Part shown: piece by piece, positions 36,181-47,513 of the stretch
How the letters are laid out: each line of letters begins with the position of its first letter
How positions within the stretch are numbered: the first letter of the stretch is position 1
NCBI GenBank assembly: GCA_023548195.1
Contig: JAJHZJ010000757.1
Location: forward strand, 620,001-684,000
Length of the DNA stretch: 64,000 nt
Direction of reading: 5' to 3'
DNA from: Bettongia penicillata ogilbyi
Taxonomy: Eukaryota > Chordata > Mammalia > Diprotodontia > Potoroidae
Position numbers and translations under genes: made by a program
Notes under the pieces: generated by a model
What the model was told of the DNA's origin: nothing
Database searches by the model: none
The model's input: only the letters and a program-made list of their open reading frames with translations

Positions 36181-37649
36181 AAATTCTATGGTCTTTTCCT
36201 TCCTCCTTTACTTCTTACTCTTGATGGTGAGGCTTTGTATATTGTGGCCTCTGATTCTTTCAGTTAGAAGCTGGAGAACCTGGTGTCGAGCTGCTGGTGT
36301 GTGATAGCAAAGGGCAGTTGCCTTTTTTCTTTTTATTTTGTGTTTCCCTGGATTATCCCTGGGGCTTGCTTATTAAGTGTGGGGGAAGGGTGATTTGGTC
36401 ATGGGAAATCTCCTCAGCTGAGCTAGAGCAAAAGCAAGATCAGTGCTTGGTGATCCCAGCTGCCTTATTGTCTTCCTGTTTCCTGGGAGTGCTTAGGCAC
36501 ACTTGGGTCCTGGTGTGAGTTTCCACCCTTCTGGGGCTCCTCTCCTTCCAGTTTACCTCCACCACAGTAAGAAGAATATTCTTTAGTGATTTTCCTAGCC
36601 TCAGGTGCTATGAGACTGTTTGCCCCTTCTGTTGATCTCACTGATCCAGTATTTTTCTGGAGAACTATTTTATGGATCTTTTCAAGTCAATAAGGGGAGG
36701 AGGAAAGAGCATTTACCAATCAGTCCACCATTTTGGCTTCCAGAATTTCAAGTAGGTGGCTTACAGACATTTAATCTGTGGGCTGAAAGTCTCAGGAGCA
36801 GCTGATACCTGGGGCTCAGTGGCTGTCACTCCCTTGGCTCCCACTAATCTCCTGCCCTGGGCTGCCATTCTGCCATGCTGCCACTGTCTGAGGCCACCCT
36901 GGGGGTTTCTTTCTTGGCCAAACTGTGGCCGAACACTCTGTGCTGTGTACTGTGGGCTCACGCTCATGAAACAGATCCTTCCCATTGATCTTCCAGTCTG
37001 TCCTGGTCTGTGGATCTGCCATAGTCTGTCTCCTGTTGGATTCTGCACCTCCAAAATTTGCTAAGATCCTCTTTTTAGAGGTATCTGAAGGAGTTTTTCT
37101 AAGAGCTTAGGTTAGTAGTTGCTCTCACTCTGCCATCTTGGCTCCAGCCAGGGACAGTGTGTTTTTATACTGTCACAGGCAAAGGAATTTGGTGTTCTTA
37201 TTAAAATATGCAAATCTGAGATACCAGTCATGAGCAGGTCAAATAGCTAAATGCAGAGGTTGGGAAAAATCCCATGTAGTTGTGGAAGGTACTTGTGGAT
37301 GTTCATAACTCACTCTCGCTATTTCTATATGCATATTCTTTAGATAGAGGGGCCTGATCTAATCAGTCTACATCATTAATTGAGCATATATTTAGCCTGT
37401 ATGAGAGCAAATCTCCTGACTTAGACAAACTACTCATTTCTGAAAGAAAACAACAACAACACTTTGTGTATGTGGTTGACAACTTCTGATGGTGATCTTT
37501 GAGAAATTGTGAAGAATGGGAGATAAGCCAGAAATACGAAGACAGCAACATGTTTTATAATCAATTCACATGACACTTTTGCTTCTAAATCCTCAAAATT
37601 CTTATGTTTAATAATTCATTTTCAATTTTTCCTTGGGTAAATTATTAAA

Positions 37650-38020
37650 TGGATATCTTTTGAGCAGTTAGAAAGAGAAGTAATGTGAGGAGACAATATA
37701 GATTCACCATGAAAAAATCATATTAGACTTTCCTTATTTCTGTTTTTCATTTTTTTAGCAGGGTTTCTAGATTGGTCAATTAGGGGACTGTGATAGGTAT
37801 AATGTGATTATACTTTGGAGTTTCATGTGAATTATGCATTATGTGCATCATGATATTTTTATGAAAAAATAAATAAATATTGGTTAGATGATAGTATAGG
37901 TAAGTGAATTCAGAAGTGGTCAAATGATCTCATTCCCCAAAATGTTGATTAATTGAGCTCTGTTAACTTGGAGAGTAGAATTATCTAACAATCTTGCTCA
38001 ACATTTTTATCATGGACCTG
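37650..38020 (+). mobile_element. CR1/L3-like LINE fragment (RT region)
   Basis: 'attagactttccttatttctg', 'gggtttctagattggtcaattagggga', 'gttagatgatagtatag', 'ttaacttggagag' and 'caacatttttatcatggacctg' are in the order of the CR1/L3-type reverse transcriptase domain. Diverged, no open frame. Confidence 0.6.
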
Positions 38021-38183
38021 TGTTTAGTCATTCAATCAGTCAGTCAAAAAGCATTTATTTATGACTTACAGTGTGTCAGACATTGTACTAAGCAATGAGA
38101 ATATAGAGAGAAATAAAAACAATCTCTGTTATCAAGGAGTTAATATTCTAATGGAGGAGAAAACATGTAAAATACACACACAC

Positions 38184-38223
<40 letters not shown>

Positions 38224-38830
38224 GCACTATATATAGCTAAGTGGGCTATAGAAAAACAATAACTCTCCATGTATTATAAATATATATGTATATAAATGTA
38301 TAGTATATGAAATAAATATAAATGCACTTAAAATATATTATACATAAAATATATATTTGAAATATATAAACATATATTATATGCAAATATATATGCATAT
38401 ACAAACATATGTCATTTTATATTATATCTTATTTATAGCCAAGTATTTGTGCATATATATACATACACATACCTATACCTATACTTACATATGTATACAC
38501 ACATCTATCTCTATATATCTATACACACATACTGTGGCAAGCAGTATGAGAGAAGAAGGCATTAACAGCTGGGAGGACCTGGAAAGACTCTGGAATCAGG
38601 AGATTTGAGTGACATTGTGAAGAAAATCAGGGAAGTCAGATGATAGAGTGATGTGGCAGACAATTCCAGACACAGAGATCATCCACTCCAAAGGAACAAA
38701 GATGAGAAATGGAATGCTATATTCTTGTATCTGAAAGGAGGAGAGTGTAGCTGAATTACAGAGCACATAGAGGTGACTAAAGTAGATGCTTGGAAATGTA
38801 AGAAAGGGCTAGTTTATGCTTATCAGATTC
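38020..38830 (-). mobile_element. L2-like LINE 3' part split by an AT-rich microsatellite
   Basis: 38020-38165 is the reversed L2 3' end ('agcatttatttatgacttacagtgtgtcagacattgtactaagcaatg', 'atcaaggagttaatattctaatggagga'). 38560-38830 continues ('cagacaattccagacacagagatc', 'ggaatgctatattcttg'). Confidence 0.65.
38180..38540. repeat. (TA)n and TATA/CATA-rich tract
   Basis: A pure (TA)16 run at 38185-38216 followed by about 320 bp of ATATAT, ATACAT and ACACAC mixtures, strongly self-complementary. Located inside an L2-like copy. Confidence 0.92.
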
Positions 38831-39014
38831 ACAAATTAAAGTAAAGAAGAACAGCTAATAAGTTAGATAACAGAATTGAGTTGTAAAAAGAACTTAATAG
38901 GTTAGAATTTTAGGCCCAAGTTAATAAGATAAAATTTAATCCCAATAATTTAAAATTTATAGAGTCAAAAGATGCTTTCTAACTTCTGAAATTATTAAAA
39001 ATATTGCCTTATAA

Positions 39015-39075
39015 AATTGCCCCAAAAATACAAAATACGAAAAATACAAAATACAGAAATACAAAAAAATACAAA
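39015..39075. repeat. AAATAC-type minisatellite
   Basis: Repeated 'aaatacaaaa' units of about 10-12 bp with small changes. Confidence 0.8.
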
Positions 39076-39557
39076 AAACTTCCAGAACTTCTGGCAAGAT
39101 ACCCAACTGAGCCATGCCATTGTTTTGGCATTTAATATTAAAATTGGAAGGACAAAAAGGTAAAAAATGGCAAAAGCCTGCCAAAACTTACACAACAAAC
39201 TTTTTTCTCCATTAATACAATATGAGGCCATGATATATGAACTCTAACATCACTGTCATGTTTCAGAAAGTAGATATGATGCTGGAGAAAGCAAAAAAAT
39301 TCTTCTCTAACAAGGAGCCACCAACTCATATGTCAAATTGTCCAAGTTTCCCAGAAAGATGTGATGTAACAAAAATTGTTTTCTCCAATGATGCTGCCAT
39401 TTTCAAGATTTAGTGAAGCTTCAGTCAAAGGCTGCTTTGCCTTTGGGAAATTATACCATGTGTGGAATGACCTCTAGCTTGACCCAAAAACAAAGGTCCA
39501 TCTTTCTAACCTCAAAAATCTTCTGCTAATACTATATGGCTATAATTCATGGAATAT

Positions 39558-39760
39558 AATCATAGGACCATAGGTCCAGAGGTGAAAGGGACCTTAGAGA
39601 CCACTGGATCCAACATTCTCCCTCTTTTCATATGAGGATGCTGAGGCACAGAAAGGTTAAGTGACTTGTCCAGGGTTATATAGCTACTAAGCATCTAAGA
39701 TAAGATTTGATCCCAAATCTTCCAATTTCAGTGCCCTATACACTATATTACGCTACTTTT
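39558..39760 (-). mobile_element. CORE-SINE
   Basis: 'ataggaccataggtccagaggtgaaagggaccttagagaccactggatccaa', 'gaggatgctgaggcacagaaaggttaagtgacttgtccagg' and 'gccctatacactatattacgctac' show the full plan of this CORE-SINE type. Orientation follows the other copies. Confidence 0.8.
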
Positions 39761-40049
39761 TCAGAGTCTACAACAAATCAAAGTTGTAGGTGACAAAAAA
39801 GGCACTGGAGAGATGACAAATAGACTGAAGCATATTGGTTACAAGTTTGGCACTTGTTCAACTGTACCATACATGGAAGATATTTAAATTATTAGTGATA
39901 TGAATGATATCATCATAGAAATCTGTAGTCAGAAGAAGATGCTGGCCAATTGTGGAGTGAACATGAAGGATAACTGATAAACAATTTGTGTGCTCTACTG
40001 GTTTCCACAAAATGTCAATATATCACTTGATGCCAACCTGAAGGGAGTG

Positions 40050-40179
40050 TTTAAATGACTATACTGTAACAATACCAGATATCAGTTAAATGTTTTTCAA
40101 AAAAGAGAACCTTCCTTCAAAGGTTTTCGAAGAGGGTCAAAATGAAAATAGCTGGCAAAACTCTATGCTTCTTATGAAC
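40050..40179. repeat. Inverted repeat, left arm
   Basis: Pairs with the reverse complement of 40526-40649: shared GGGAGTGTT[T/C]AAATGACTAT, TTTTTCAAAA, GGGTCAA, ATGCTTCTTATGA. See the findings. Confidence 0.75.
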
Positions 40180-40184
40180 TTGTA

Positions 40185-40345
40185 TTTTGCACCGGGTCAG
40201 AAAACATTTGGAATACTGTATTCACTGGTGGTTGTTCCATTTTGAGATGGTCATGGACAATATAGAGTACATCCAGCATAGTATGACATAGACTGAGGAG
40301 GGGATTATGAGTTATGTTATGAAATTTTGTTGAAGAAATAGTTCA
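40185..40345 (+). mobile_element. CR1/L3-like LINE fragment
   Basis: 'gaaaacatttggaatactgtattcactgg', 'gacaatatagagtacatccagcatagtatgaca' and 'ggaggggattatgagttatgttatg' match the CR1/L3 C-terminal coding region on plus. It lies between the two inverted arms. Confidence 0.65.
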
Positions 40346-40525
40346 ATGACTATGTTCAGGGACTTTTTCTAGCTTAGTGCCAGCAAGGCCACAAGTCTCT
40401 GTCCAACTGCTGAAATTCTACTCATGTTGCAGGCAGGGAGACACAACATTTTGATGAACTAATGCTAATTAACTTAGATGATGTTCCATCCTTTGTACAA
40501 ACTGATTCTCCCCATAGTTAAAGCT

Positions 40526-40649
40526 CATAAGAAGCATGGAATTTTGCAGATATTGACCCCCTTCTAGCTCTGGAGAAAGGTTTTCTCTTTTGAAAAATGT
40601 TTAACTAATGCCTATTGTTATTACAGCATAGTCATTTGAACACTCCCGT
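40526..40649. repeat. Inverted repeat, right arm
   Basis: Reverse complement of the arm at 40050-40179, roughly four fifths identical apart from short gaps. Confidence 0.75.
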
Positions 40650-41177
40650 TAAACTGAACTTTCTCTTGTGACAAAGAAAAATGATTAAGAAAAAAACTGA
40701 TACAGTCACCATATCTAAGAGCATGTATAGTATTCTATCCTAGTTATTTCCCACATTTCTGCCATCAGGGGATACAATAGTTTTCAATTTTTTCCCCTCT
40801 AGACCCATTGATTGAAGGATTTTTTAATGAATACTCTGAGCATTCATGTACTACCTTGATTTTTGCTTGGGAAAAATATCCTGCCCATTAGTTTGGTAGG
40901 CAGCCATATCCACTCTTTGACTGTGTGATTGTATATGTTTGTGTAGATCCTACTCATTTCACGTGTCTAGATTACATGTATATCTGATCTTTATCTTGGA
41001 TAGATCAACTTTCTCATGGGACAAAAACATGTTGTTTTGTTTTTGTATGGGACCAGAATGAACTGGAAGTGGTCCTGTGGTATATATTGATAATTACAGA
41101 TAAAATTTAATTGCCACTTTAAGTCTTATGTTTTCTACCTAATAACCACATGAGGTAAGCAATGTAAGGATAATGAC

Positions 41178-41685
41178 TATTTTATAGATAAGAAAACATG
41201 CAAAAAGAAAATAAGTGACTTGGCAAGGGATCCACAATGAGTAAATGTTGAACCCATTGTTATGAATTTTCTGACCCAAGATAGATGCTAAAGGTCTCAA
41301 TCACAATTAGAGGTTACAATATGAGAAAGATGCAATTTTCTTATTAATTCTGGTTAACAACAACTAGTGCTGCACTTATATAATGCTTAGTATGTGGTGG
41401 ACCCTGTGCTAAGTGGTTTACAGTTATTATCACATTTGATCCTCACAGCAGCTTAGGAGGTAGGTACGTGATTATCTATATTTTTATGGAAGAGGAAACT
41501 GAAGCAAACGGAGGTTAAGTGATTTGCCCAGGATCACACAGCTAGGAAGTGTCTGAGCCCAGATTTGAACCATGGTCTTCTTTACTCCATGGTCAGACAT
41601 TGAGGAAATATTTGAGGCCAAATTTGAACTCAGGTCTAGCTGAATTTAGCCCCAGTGTTCTAGCCACTACACTACCTAGTTGCCT
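41178..41685 (-). mobile_element. MIR-class SINEs, two pieces
   Basis: 41178-41265 is a short MIR remnant. 41370-41685 reads 'ttatataatgcttagtatgtgg', 'acagttattatcacatttgatcctcacagcagctta', 'ggttaagtgatttgcccaggatcacacagcta', 'gccactacactacctagttgcc'; an extra internal copy of the 'tttgaactcaggtc' segment suggests a small duplication or a nested SINE. Confidence 0.75.
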
Positions 41686-41694
41686 AAGAAAAGA

Positions 41695-42110
41695 TGTGGA
41701 GGATGAACATGAAGAATCCAGAGAGGCATGGGAAGACTTATCGAAACTGATGCAAAGTAAAGTAAGCACAACTAGTAAAACAGTCACTACAGTAGGGTAA
41801 ATGGAAAAGAAAACAATAGCAAAAAACATAACTGTGTATGCGATGTGATGTTATTAACCAAATATGGCCCTTGAGAAAAGAGGAGAAAATGCATCTTCCT
41901 TTCTTTGCAGAGGAAGGAAACTATGGCTGTAGAACACTGCATGCAATCTCAATCTCAGTTGATATGCTCCTTAAGTTTTGCTAAACTGCCTTTCCCTCCT
42001 TCTTTTTGATTTTTTGTTACAAAGGATACTTCCCCTCCTCCTTTTTATTTTTTGTTACAAAGATCAAATTTCTGGGGCCTGGGAATGATATGTATTTAAT
42101 GAAAGTGACA
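41695..42110 (+). mobile_element. L1 3' end fragment
   Basis: 'gaagacttatcgaaactgatgcaaagtaaagtaagcacaactagtaaaacag' and 'aaatggaaaagaaaacaatagc' are the end of ORF2 and 3' UTR of the L1 type seen at 53933 and 58740. A 33-bp 'ccctcc..tttttg...ttttttgttacaaag' motif is doubled at 41994-42062. Confidence 0.65.
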
Positions 42111-42534
42111 TAAAAACAAAAGATTTCAATGAAGAAAGTTTAAGAGAAGATGTGGAAATATGAAAGTTGTCTTTAAGTAGTTGACTGTTGTGTGTAAGAA
42201 GAAATAAGTTTATTCAGCATGGTTCCAGAGGGCAGAGCTCTGCCAAAGGAAAAAAAAAGTTGCAAGAAGACAGATTTTAATTCAAGTTAAAGGAAGAGCT
42301 TCTTATTCATTGAAGCTGTATAATAATGTGATAAGCTTTTTTTTTTAAAAAAAGATTGAAGGCAGAAAGAGAATGATCATATAAATCTATCATGCCTTCT
42401 AGCATAGAGCTTATCAGGTGGTGTATGGGAAGAAAAATATCAGTAGCAAAGACTAGTAATTTACAGTAGATAATATCCAAGAAGAAGGACAGTTACAAAA
42501 TTCCTGACCTTGGTGTTTATACAAAAGTTCACAG

Positions 42535-43475
42535 AATAACAAAAAAGGTGTTTGTAAAAGATGGGATTTTAACTGGAACTTGAAGGAGGTCAGATAAGCT
42601 AGGAGATAGAGATGAGTAGGCAGAGCATTCTAGGTAATGGGGGATAGCCAGAAAGATTGTCTTATTCTGGGAACAAGAAGGCCAGTATCACTGAATCACA
42701 GAGTGTAGGGTAAAAGGTATAAGAAATTGGAAAGGTAGAGTGTGGTAGGTTGTGAAGACCTTTGAATGCCAAATAGAACATTAAATATTTCATCCTTACA
42801 TGGAAGCCCAGTTGGATGATATTGTCAGACTTGTGCTTTAGGAAGACTGCTTTGACAGCTGAGGGGAGGATAGAATGAAGTAGGGGAGACTGGAGCTCTA
42901 TTAGGCTATTGTAATGGTCTAGGTATGAGGAGGTAAAGGCTAGCACCAGAGTGGTGGCAGTGTCAGATGAGAGAAGATGGAGTATTCCAGAGATGTTAGG
43001 CAGGCAAAACTGATAGGTTTTGGCAATGAATCACAGGTGGGGGGTGAGAGACAATGATGAGTTGAGGATGATATCTACATTGTGACCTTGGGTTACTAGT
43101 AGGATTGTGTTGCCTTTACAGTAATAGGGATGTTTGGAACAGGGGAGGCTTTGGGAGGAAAGATAGTAAGTTCACTTTTGGAAATGTTCAATGTGAGATT
43201 ATATGACATCCAACGTAAGATGTCCGGTAGTTGGTGATGTTAGACTGGGGGTCAGTAGAGAGGTTAGGAGTACATAAGTTGATTCGAGACTCATCAGCAC
43301 AGGTGTGATAATTAAATCCATGAATAACAATGAGATGCCTAAAGTAGTAAAGTGGGAGAGAAGACAGAGGGCTAGGACAGACACCTGAGGGAAACCCTCA
43401 GGCCAGCAGGCATGGCTTAGAGTTAAGAAGAAATGAGCAGAGAGTAAGAAGAAACAAAGTAGATTACTCATATTT
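42535..43475 (-). mobile_element. L2-like LINE, RT C-terminal part and 3' region
   Basis: The minus frame 42946-42662 reads TSSYLDHYNSLI..LLHSILPSAVKAVFLKHKSDN, the L2/CR1-clade segment after the RT active site. The RT active-site region upstream (43300-43330) translates as a decayed CADES where YADDS is usual. Plus shows 'tttaactggaacttgaaggaggtcag', 'agagcattctaggtaatgggggatagcca' and 'tttgaatgccaaatagaaca'. Frameshifted throughout. Confidence 0.8.
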
Positions 43476-45290
43476 ATGATGATGTTTTACATGTACTCAT
43501 ATGCACACACTACATATATGTATATATATGCATATGTAGTTGTGACTATATGCACACACATAAATGTAATGAATTTATTTACATTATTAAACAATTATAA
43601 TCTAATATTTCCAGTTATACATGCTTATTAATATATAAATACTAGTGGCTAACAACAAATAACAAAAATGAAAGTGAACATATTTTAAGAGCTATAAAAT
43701 GATTTATCACTATTATGGAAATTATTCCTGGAGTAGTATCCACATATAGTCAGATCACTGATTTGTTAGAACAAAACTAAAAATAGTACAGAATTAGAAG
43801 AATAAAAATGAAAGAGAAATGATGAACAATTAAAACAATTTCAGTCTAATCTACCTAAACAAGGTACTGATAATGAAAATGGCAAATGGATGGATAAAAA
43901 GGAAATCAAAATCCATCACAGTAATTTCATACGGAAGTTTAACTAATGCAAATCCACTAGTAAACAGAAGAGACCAAAAGAAGGTAGAAACCACCAATGT
44001 TGTCTCCTTGACAAGTAGAAAGATTTGAAATTCAAGGGCAAGAATAGTTTAGAATATGAACTTCTTTCTAAAATATTCCGGATAAAAGTGGTGGGAGTTC
44101 ATGTACACTTTTGCCTTATAAACACTGAGAAGCAGTGGAGGGAAAAACCAGTTGAAAGGAAGTTTGTGGAATGACTCAACTAAGCCAAGTCATCCTGAGG
44201 GCATCTAAGGATGAAACTGGAAGAACAGTAAAGAGATGAAAAATGGAAAAGATCCCAAGGGCAGTGAAGTGGCTCATTGGTAATATGTTGTAGCCTATTT
44301 GTACTCACCATTCATCTATCTTCCTTTTGCCCTTTGGGTGACCTGCAACTTTAATTCTTTGGAGGCTATTATTCCTTGATTTGCAGGACTACCAAAAGAA
44401 TATTTATGTCAAAAAGGTGGGCCCTTGTTTTGAAGAGAAGCTTGAGATTATGAAAAGAATTGTACAATTTGCCAATTGTAATCCATTCCACTCTTCTCCT
44501 ATTAAATTTTGGGCCCAGTTCATAATTCATCTGAAGTGCTTGTCTGTAATTTATTTAAGGAGACATTTGCTCTATGATTTGTAGACCCAGATTGCACATC
44601 ATGTCTGGACAATAAGAATTTTTCAAGCACCTTTTAAACTACGGTTTAATCTTTTGAGTGGTTAGGGATCACTAAAACTGTAAGCTGTTAGCAAAGGTGT
44701 GACCCAGTATTGGTAGATGATGTTTTCTCACTCAGAAGTTTCCAATCACAGTGCAATCACAAGTCCATTTACAAAACATGAATTGGATCCCAATGGATTT
44801 CTTTCTTTCATGTGATCAACATAATGCCATTTGCAAATAGGAACCACTGGACAACCATAAGGAAACCTGCTGTGAATTGAATATAAACTGAACATTTTCC
44901 ATGACAATGGCAAATGACTACAGGGACCATATGTCTCCCTATTATGAGCCTTACTTGACAATAACAAGCACCTTTCAAGGAAGCTTATATGATTTTGACA
45001 TATTCTTTCAAGATAGCTTGTTGGAAGAGGACTTTCTACCAAATCTTCTTCTTGGTGTATTTTTTTGGCAATCAATAAGCAGAAAGTAGCGTGAGATTTT
45101 GTATCCTTTGCACCTATCTGTCAATTGTGTCACTATAAAGATTTAGTCTGATGAAGAATATTATTTACAAAAGAGTCTGACTGTTGCTTTATTGTATTAT
45201 TATATATCTTCAAATCCTGTTGTGAAAGTTATCCTATGAGGGATAGGATACTCCCAAGAATGGAATACTAAGGAAAGAATATGTTTCAGG
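43476..45290. other. Unassigned AT-rich DNA
   Basis: A TATATG-rich patch lies at 43500-43562. Nothing else is recognised. Reverse frame 45075-44746 (109 codons) and plus frame 44381-44584 have no known domain. Confidence 0.4.
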
Positions 45291-45299
45291 GAGGAAGAA

Positions 45300-46145
45300 A
45301 GAAAGAATCATCCAGTCAGCAAGCATTTAATGTGACATGCTCAGACTCACAGCTATGTAAATACTTAGTATATGCTAGACACTGTGCTAGACACAAGGGC
45401 TGCAAACAAAGGGAAAGAACCCCACAGGTCCCTGACCTCCAGAAATCAGAAGGACGGCACTACTGGTGAGAATGGGAGGGAGACCAAGAAGGACCTCTTA
45501 AAGAAGGTAGGATTTAAACTGCATCTTTGGAGAAGGCAGGAAAGTCAGGAGGCAAAAGGAAGGAAGGAGAGCATTCCAGGCATGAGCAATAGCCAGTGAA
45601 AAGGCAAATAGTAGGGAGATGGAGTGCCCTGTTCCAGGAACAAGCAAGAAAGCTACTCATGCCAGATTATAGATTATGTGGAGGGAGGTAAAGTATAAGA
45701 AGGCCAGAAAGGTTAGAAAGGACCAAATTGTGAAGGGCTGTACAAGTCAAATGGAGGATTTTATATTTGATCGTAGAGGCAATGGGAAATCATTGGAGTT
45801 TATTGAATTGGGATAGGGTTGATGTGACCACACACTACATTTTAGGCAGATCATTTGGGCAGCTGACTGGGAGGATAGATTAAAATGGTGAGACTAATCA
45901 GAAGTTTATTAAAACAATCAAAGCATGAGAGGTTGAGGACCTGAACCACAGTGATGGCTATGTGGGTAGAAAGAAATGAATGTGTGGGAGAAATGTACAG
46001 GGAGAAAAAAAAAACAAGACAAATTGGATATGTGGAATGAGTGCAAATAAGGAGAGCATAACACTGAAGGTTGTAAGACTTGGTGCCTGGGATGGTGGTC
46101 ATACCCCTGAAAGTAATAAGGAAATTCAGAAGAGGGGAAGATTTG
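45300..46145 (-). mobile_element. L2-like LINE 3' part
   Basis: 'tagtatatgctagacactgtgctagacacaagg', 'aagaaggtaggatttaaactgcatctt', 'gagcattccaggcatgagcaatagccagtg', 'atggaggattttatatttgatc', 'aatcattggagtttattgaattggg' are the reversed L2 3' region, in the same order as 42535-43475. Confidence 0.85.
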
Positions 46146-46334
46146 AAGGGAAAGGATGACATTTTATTTTTTTCCAGTCAAATCATTTGAACTTTATTGA
46201 AGGATTTCATTTCTCATGGAGTTTACAGATATTGACAACTGAGCAATCTGATTCTAGGAAGCTTTTCCCATATATTATTATGCTGTTTTATCTCTCTCAG
46301 TGTCTAATCTGGCTACCTTTTGATCCACACTTAT

Positions 46335-46545
46335 CCACAAATTTTTTTTAATTAATTAATTTTTAGTTTTTAACATTCATTTCCACAAGATTTTTAGTTC
46401 CAAATTTTCTCCCCGTCTCTCCCCTCCCCCCACCCCAAGACACCTTGCATTCTGATGACCCCTTCCTCCAATCTGCCCTCCCATCTATCACACCCCTCGC
46501 CTTATCCCCATCTTGCCTCTTTTAGAGCAAGATAGATTTCTTTTC
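46335..46545 (-). mobile_element. Half-L1 or L1 3' end, 5'-truncated
   Basis: About 210 bp of the 3' end shared by half-L1 copies: A-rich tail, 'taacattcatttccacaagatttttagttccaaattttctcc', the purine tract, then a stop at 'gcaagatagatttc'. The full copy C begins 100 bp later. Confidence 0.8.
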
Positions 46546-46563
46546 TTTTTAATCAATCACCAT

Positions 46564-46636
46564 TTATTTGTTGTTCAGTCATTCAGTTATGTCTGATTCT
46601 TTATGACCCTGTGAATCATACTGTTAGTGGGGTTTT
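46564..46636 (-). mobile_element. MAR1-type SINE tail fragment
   Basis: 'gttgttcagtcattcagttatgtctgattctttatgaccctg' and 'ggggttttcttttc' are the reversed MAR1 tail, cut off where half-L1 copy C begins. Confidence 0.75.
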
Positions 46637-46639
46637 CTT

Positions 46640-47472
46640 TTCTTTTTTTTAATGTTTATTTATTTATTTTTAGTTTTTAACATTCATTTCCACAAAATTT
46701 TGAGTTCCAAATTTTCTCTCCATGTCTCCCCTTCTGCCATACCATAAAGCCTTGCATTCTGATTATCCCTTCCCTCAATGTGCCCTCCTTTCTATCTCAC
46801 CCCTTCCTTCCCTTATCCCCATCTTCTCTCTTTTCTTGCAGGGCAAGATAGATTTCTACCCTATTAGCTGTATTTCTTATTTCCCAGTTGCATGCAAAAG
46901 CAATTCTCAACATTGGTTCCCAAATCTTTGAGTTCCAAATTCTCTCCATTCCTCCCTCCCCACCCATCCCCACTGAGAAGGCAAGCAATTCAATATAGGC
47001 TATATATGTGTAGCTTTGCAAAAAACTTCCTTAACAGTCATGTTGTGTAACACTAACTATATTTCCCTCCATCCCATCCTGCCCCTCATTTATTCTATTC
47101 TCTCTTTTGGCCTTGTCCCTCTCCAAAAGCGTTTACTTCTAATTACTCCCTCCTCCCATTTGCCCTCCCTTCTATCATCTCCCCTACCCCACATGTCCCC
47201 TTCTCCCCTGCTTTCCTGGAGTGTAAGATAGATTTTTTTATACCAAATTGAGTGAGCATGTTATTCCCTCCTTAAGTCAAATGTGAAGAGTTTCACTTTT
47301 TCCCTCTCACCTCCTCCCTTTTCTCCTCCATTGAAAAAGCTTTATCTTGCCACTTTTATGAGAAATAATTTGTCCCATTCCATTTCTCCCTTTCTCCTCC
47401 CAATATATTCCTCTCTCACACCTTAATTTTATCTTTTTAGATAACACCCCTTCTTATTCAACTCACCCTCTG

Positions 47473-47513
<41 letters not shown>

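Larger units (their letters stand above)
30449..37149 (-). mobile_element. Near full-length L1 with ORF1 and ORF2, decayed
   Basis: About 6.7 kb. On minus: 5' end GGCTGGAGCCAAGATGGCAGAG, 5' UTR 36180-37149, ORF1 about 36180-35180, a roughly 500-bp linker, ORF2 34683-30981, 3' UTR with a polypurine tract (reverse of 30521-30546) and an A-rich tail near 30449. Flanks AGGGACTGTGCTTT (30433-30446) and AGGGACAGTGTGTT (37150-37163) look like a degraded target duplication. Both ORFs contain frameshifts and stops, so it is dead. It is the only copy here with both ORFs and serves as the reference for the shorter relatives. Confidence 0.93.
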
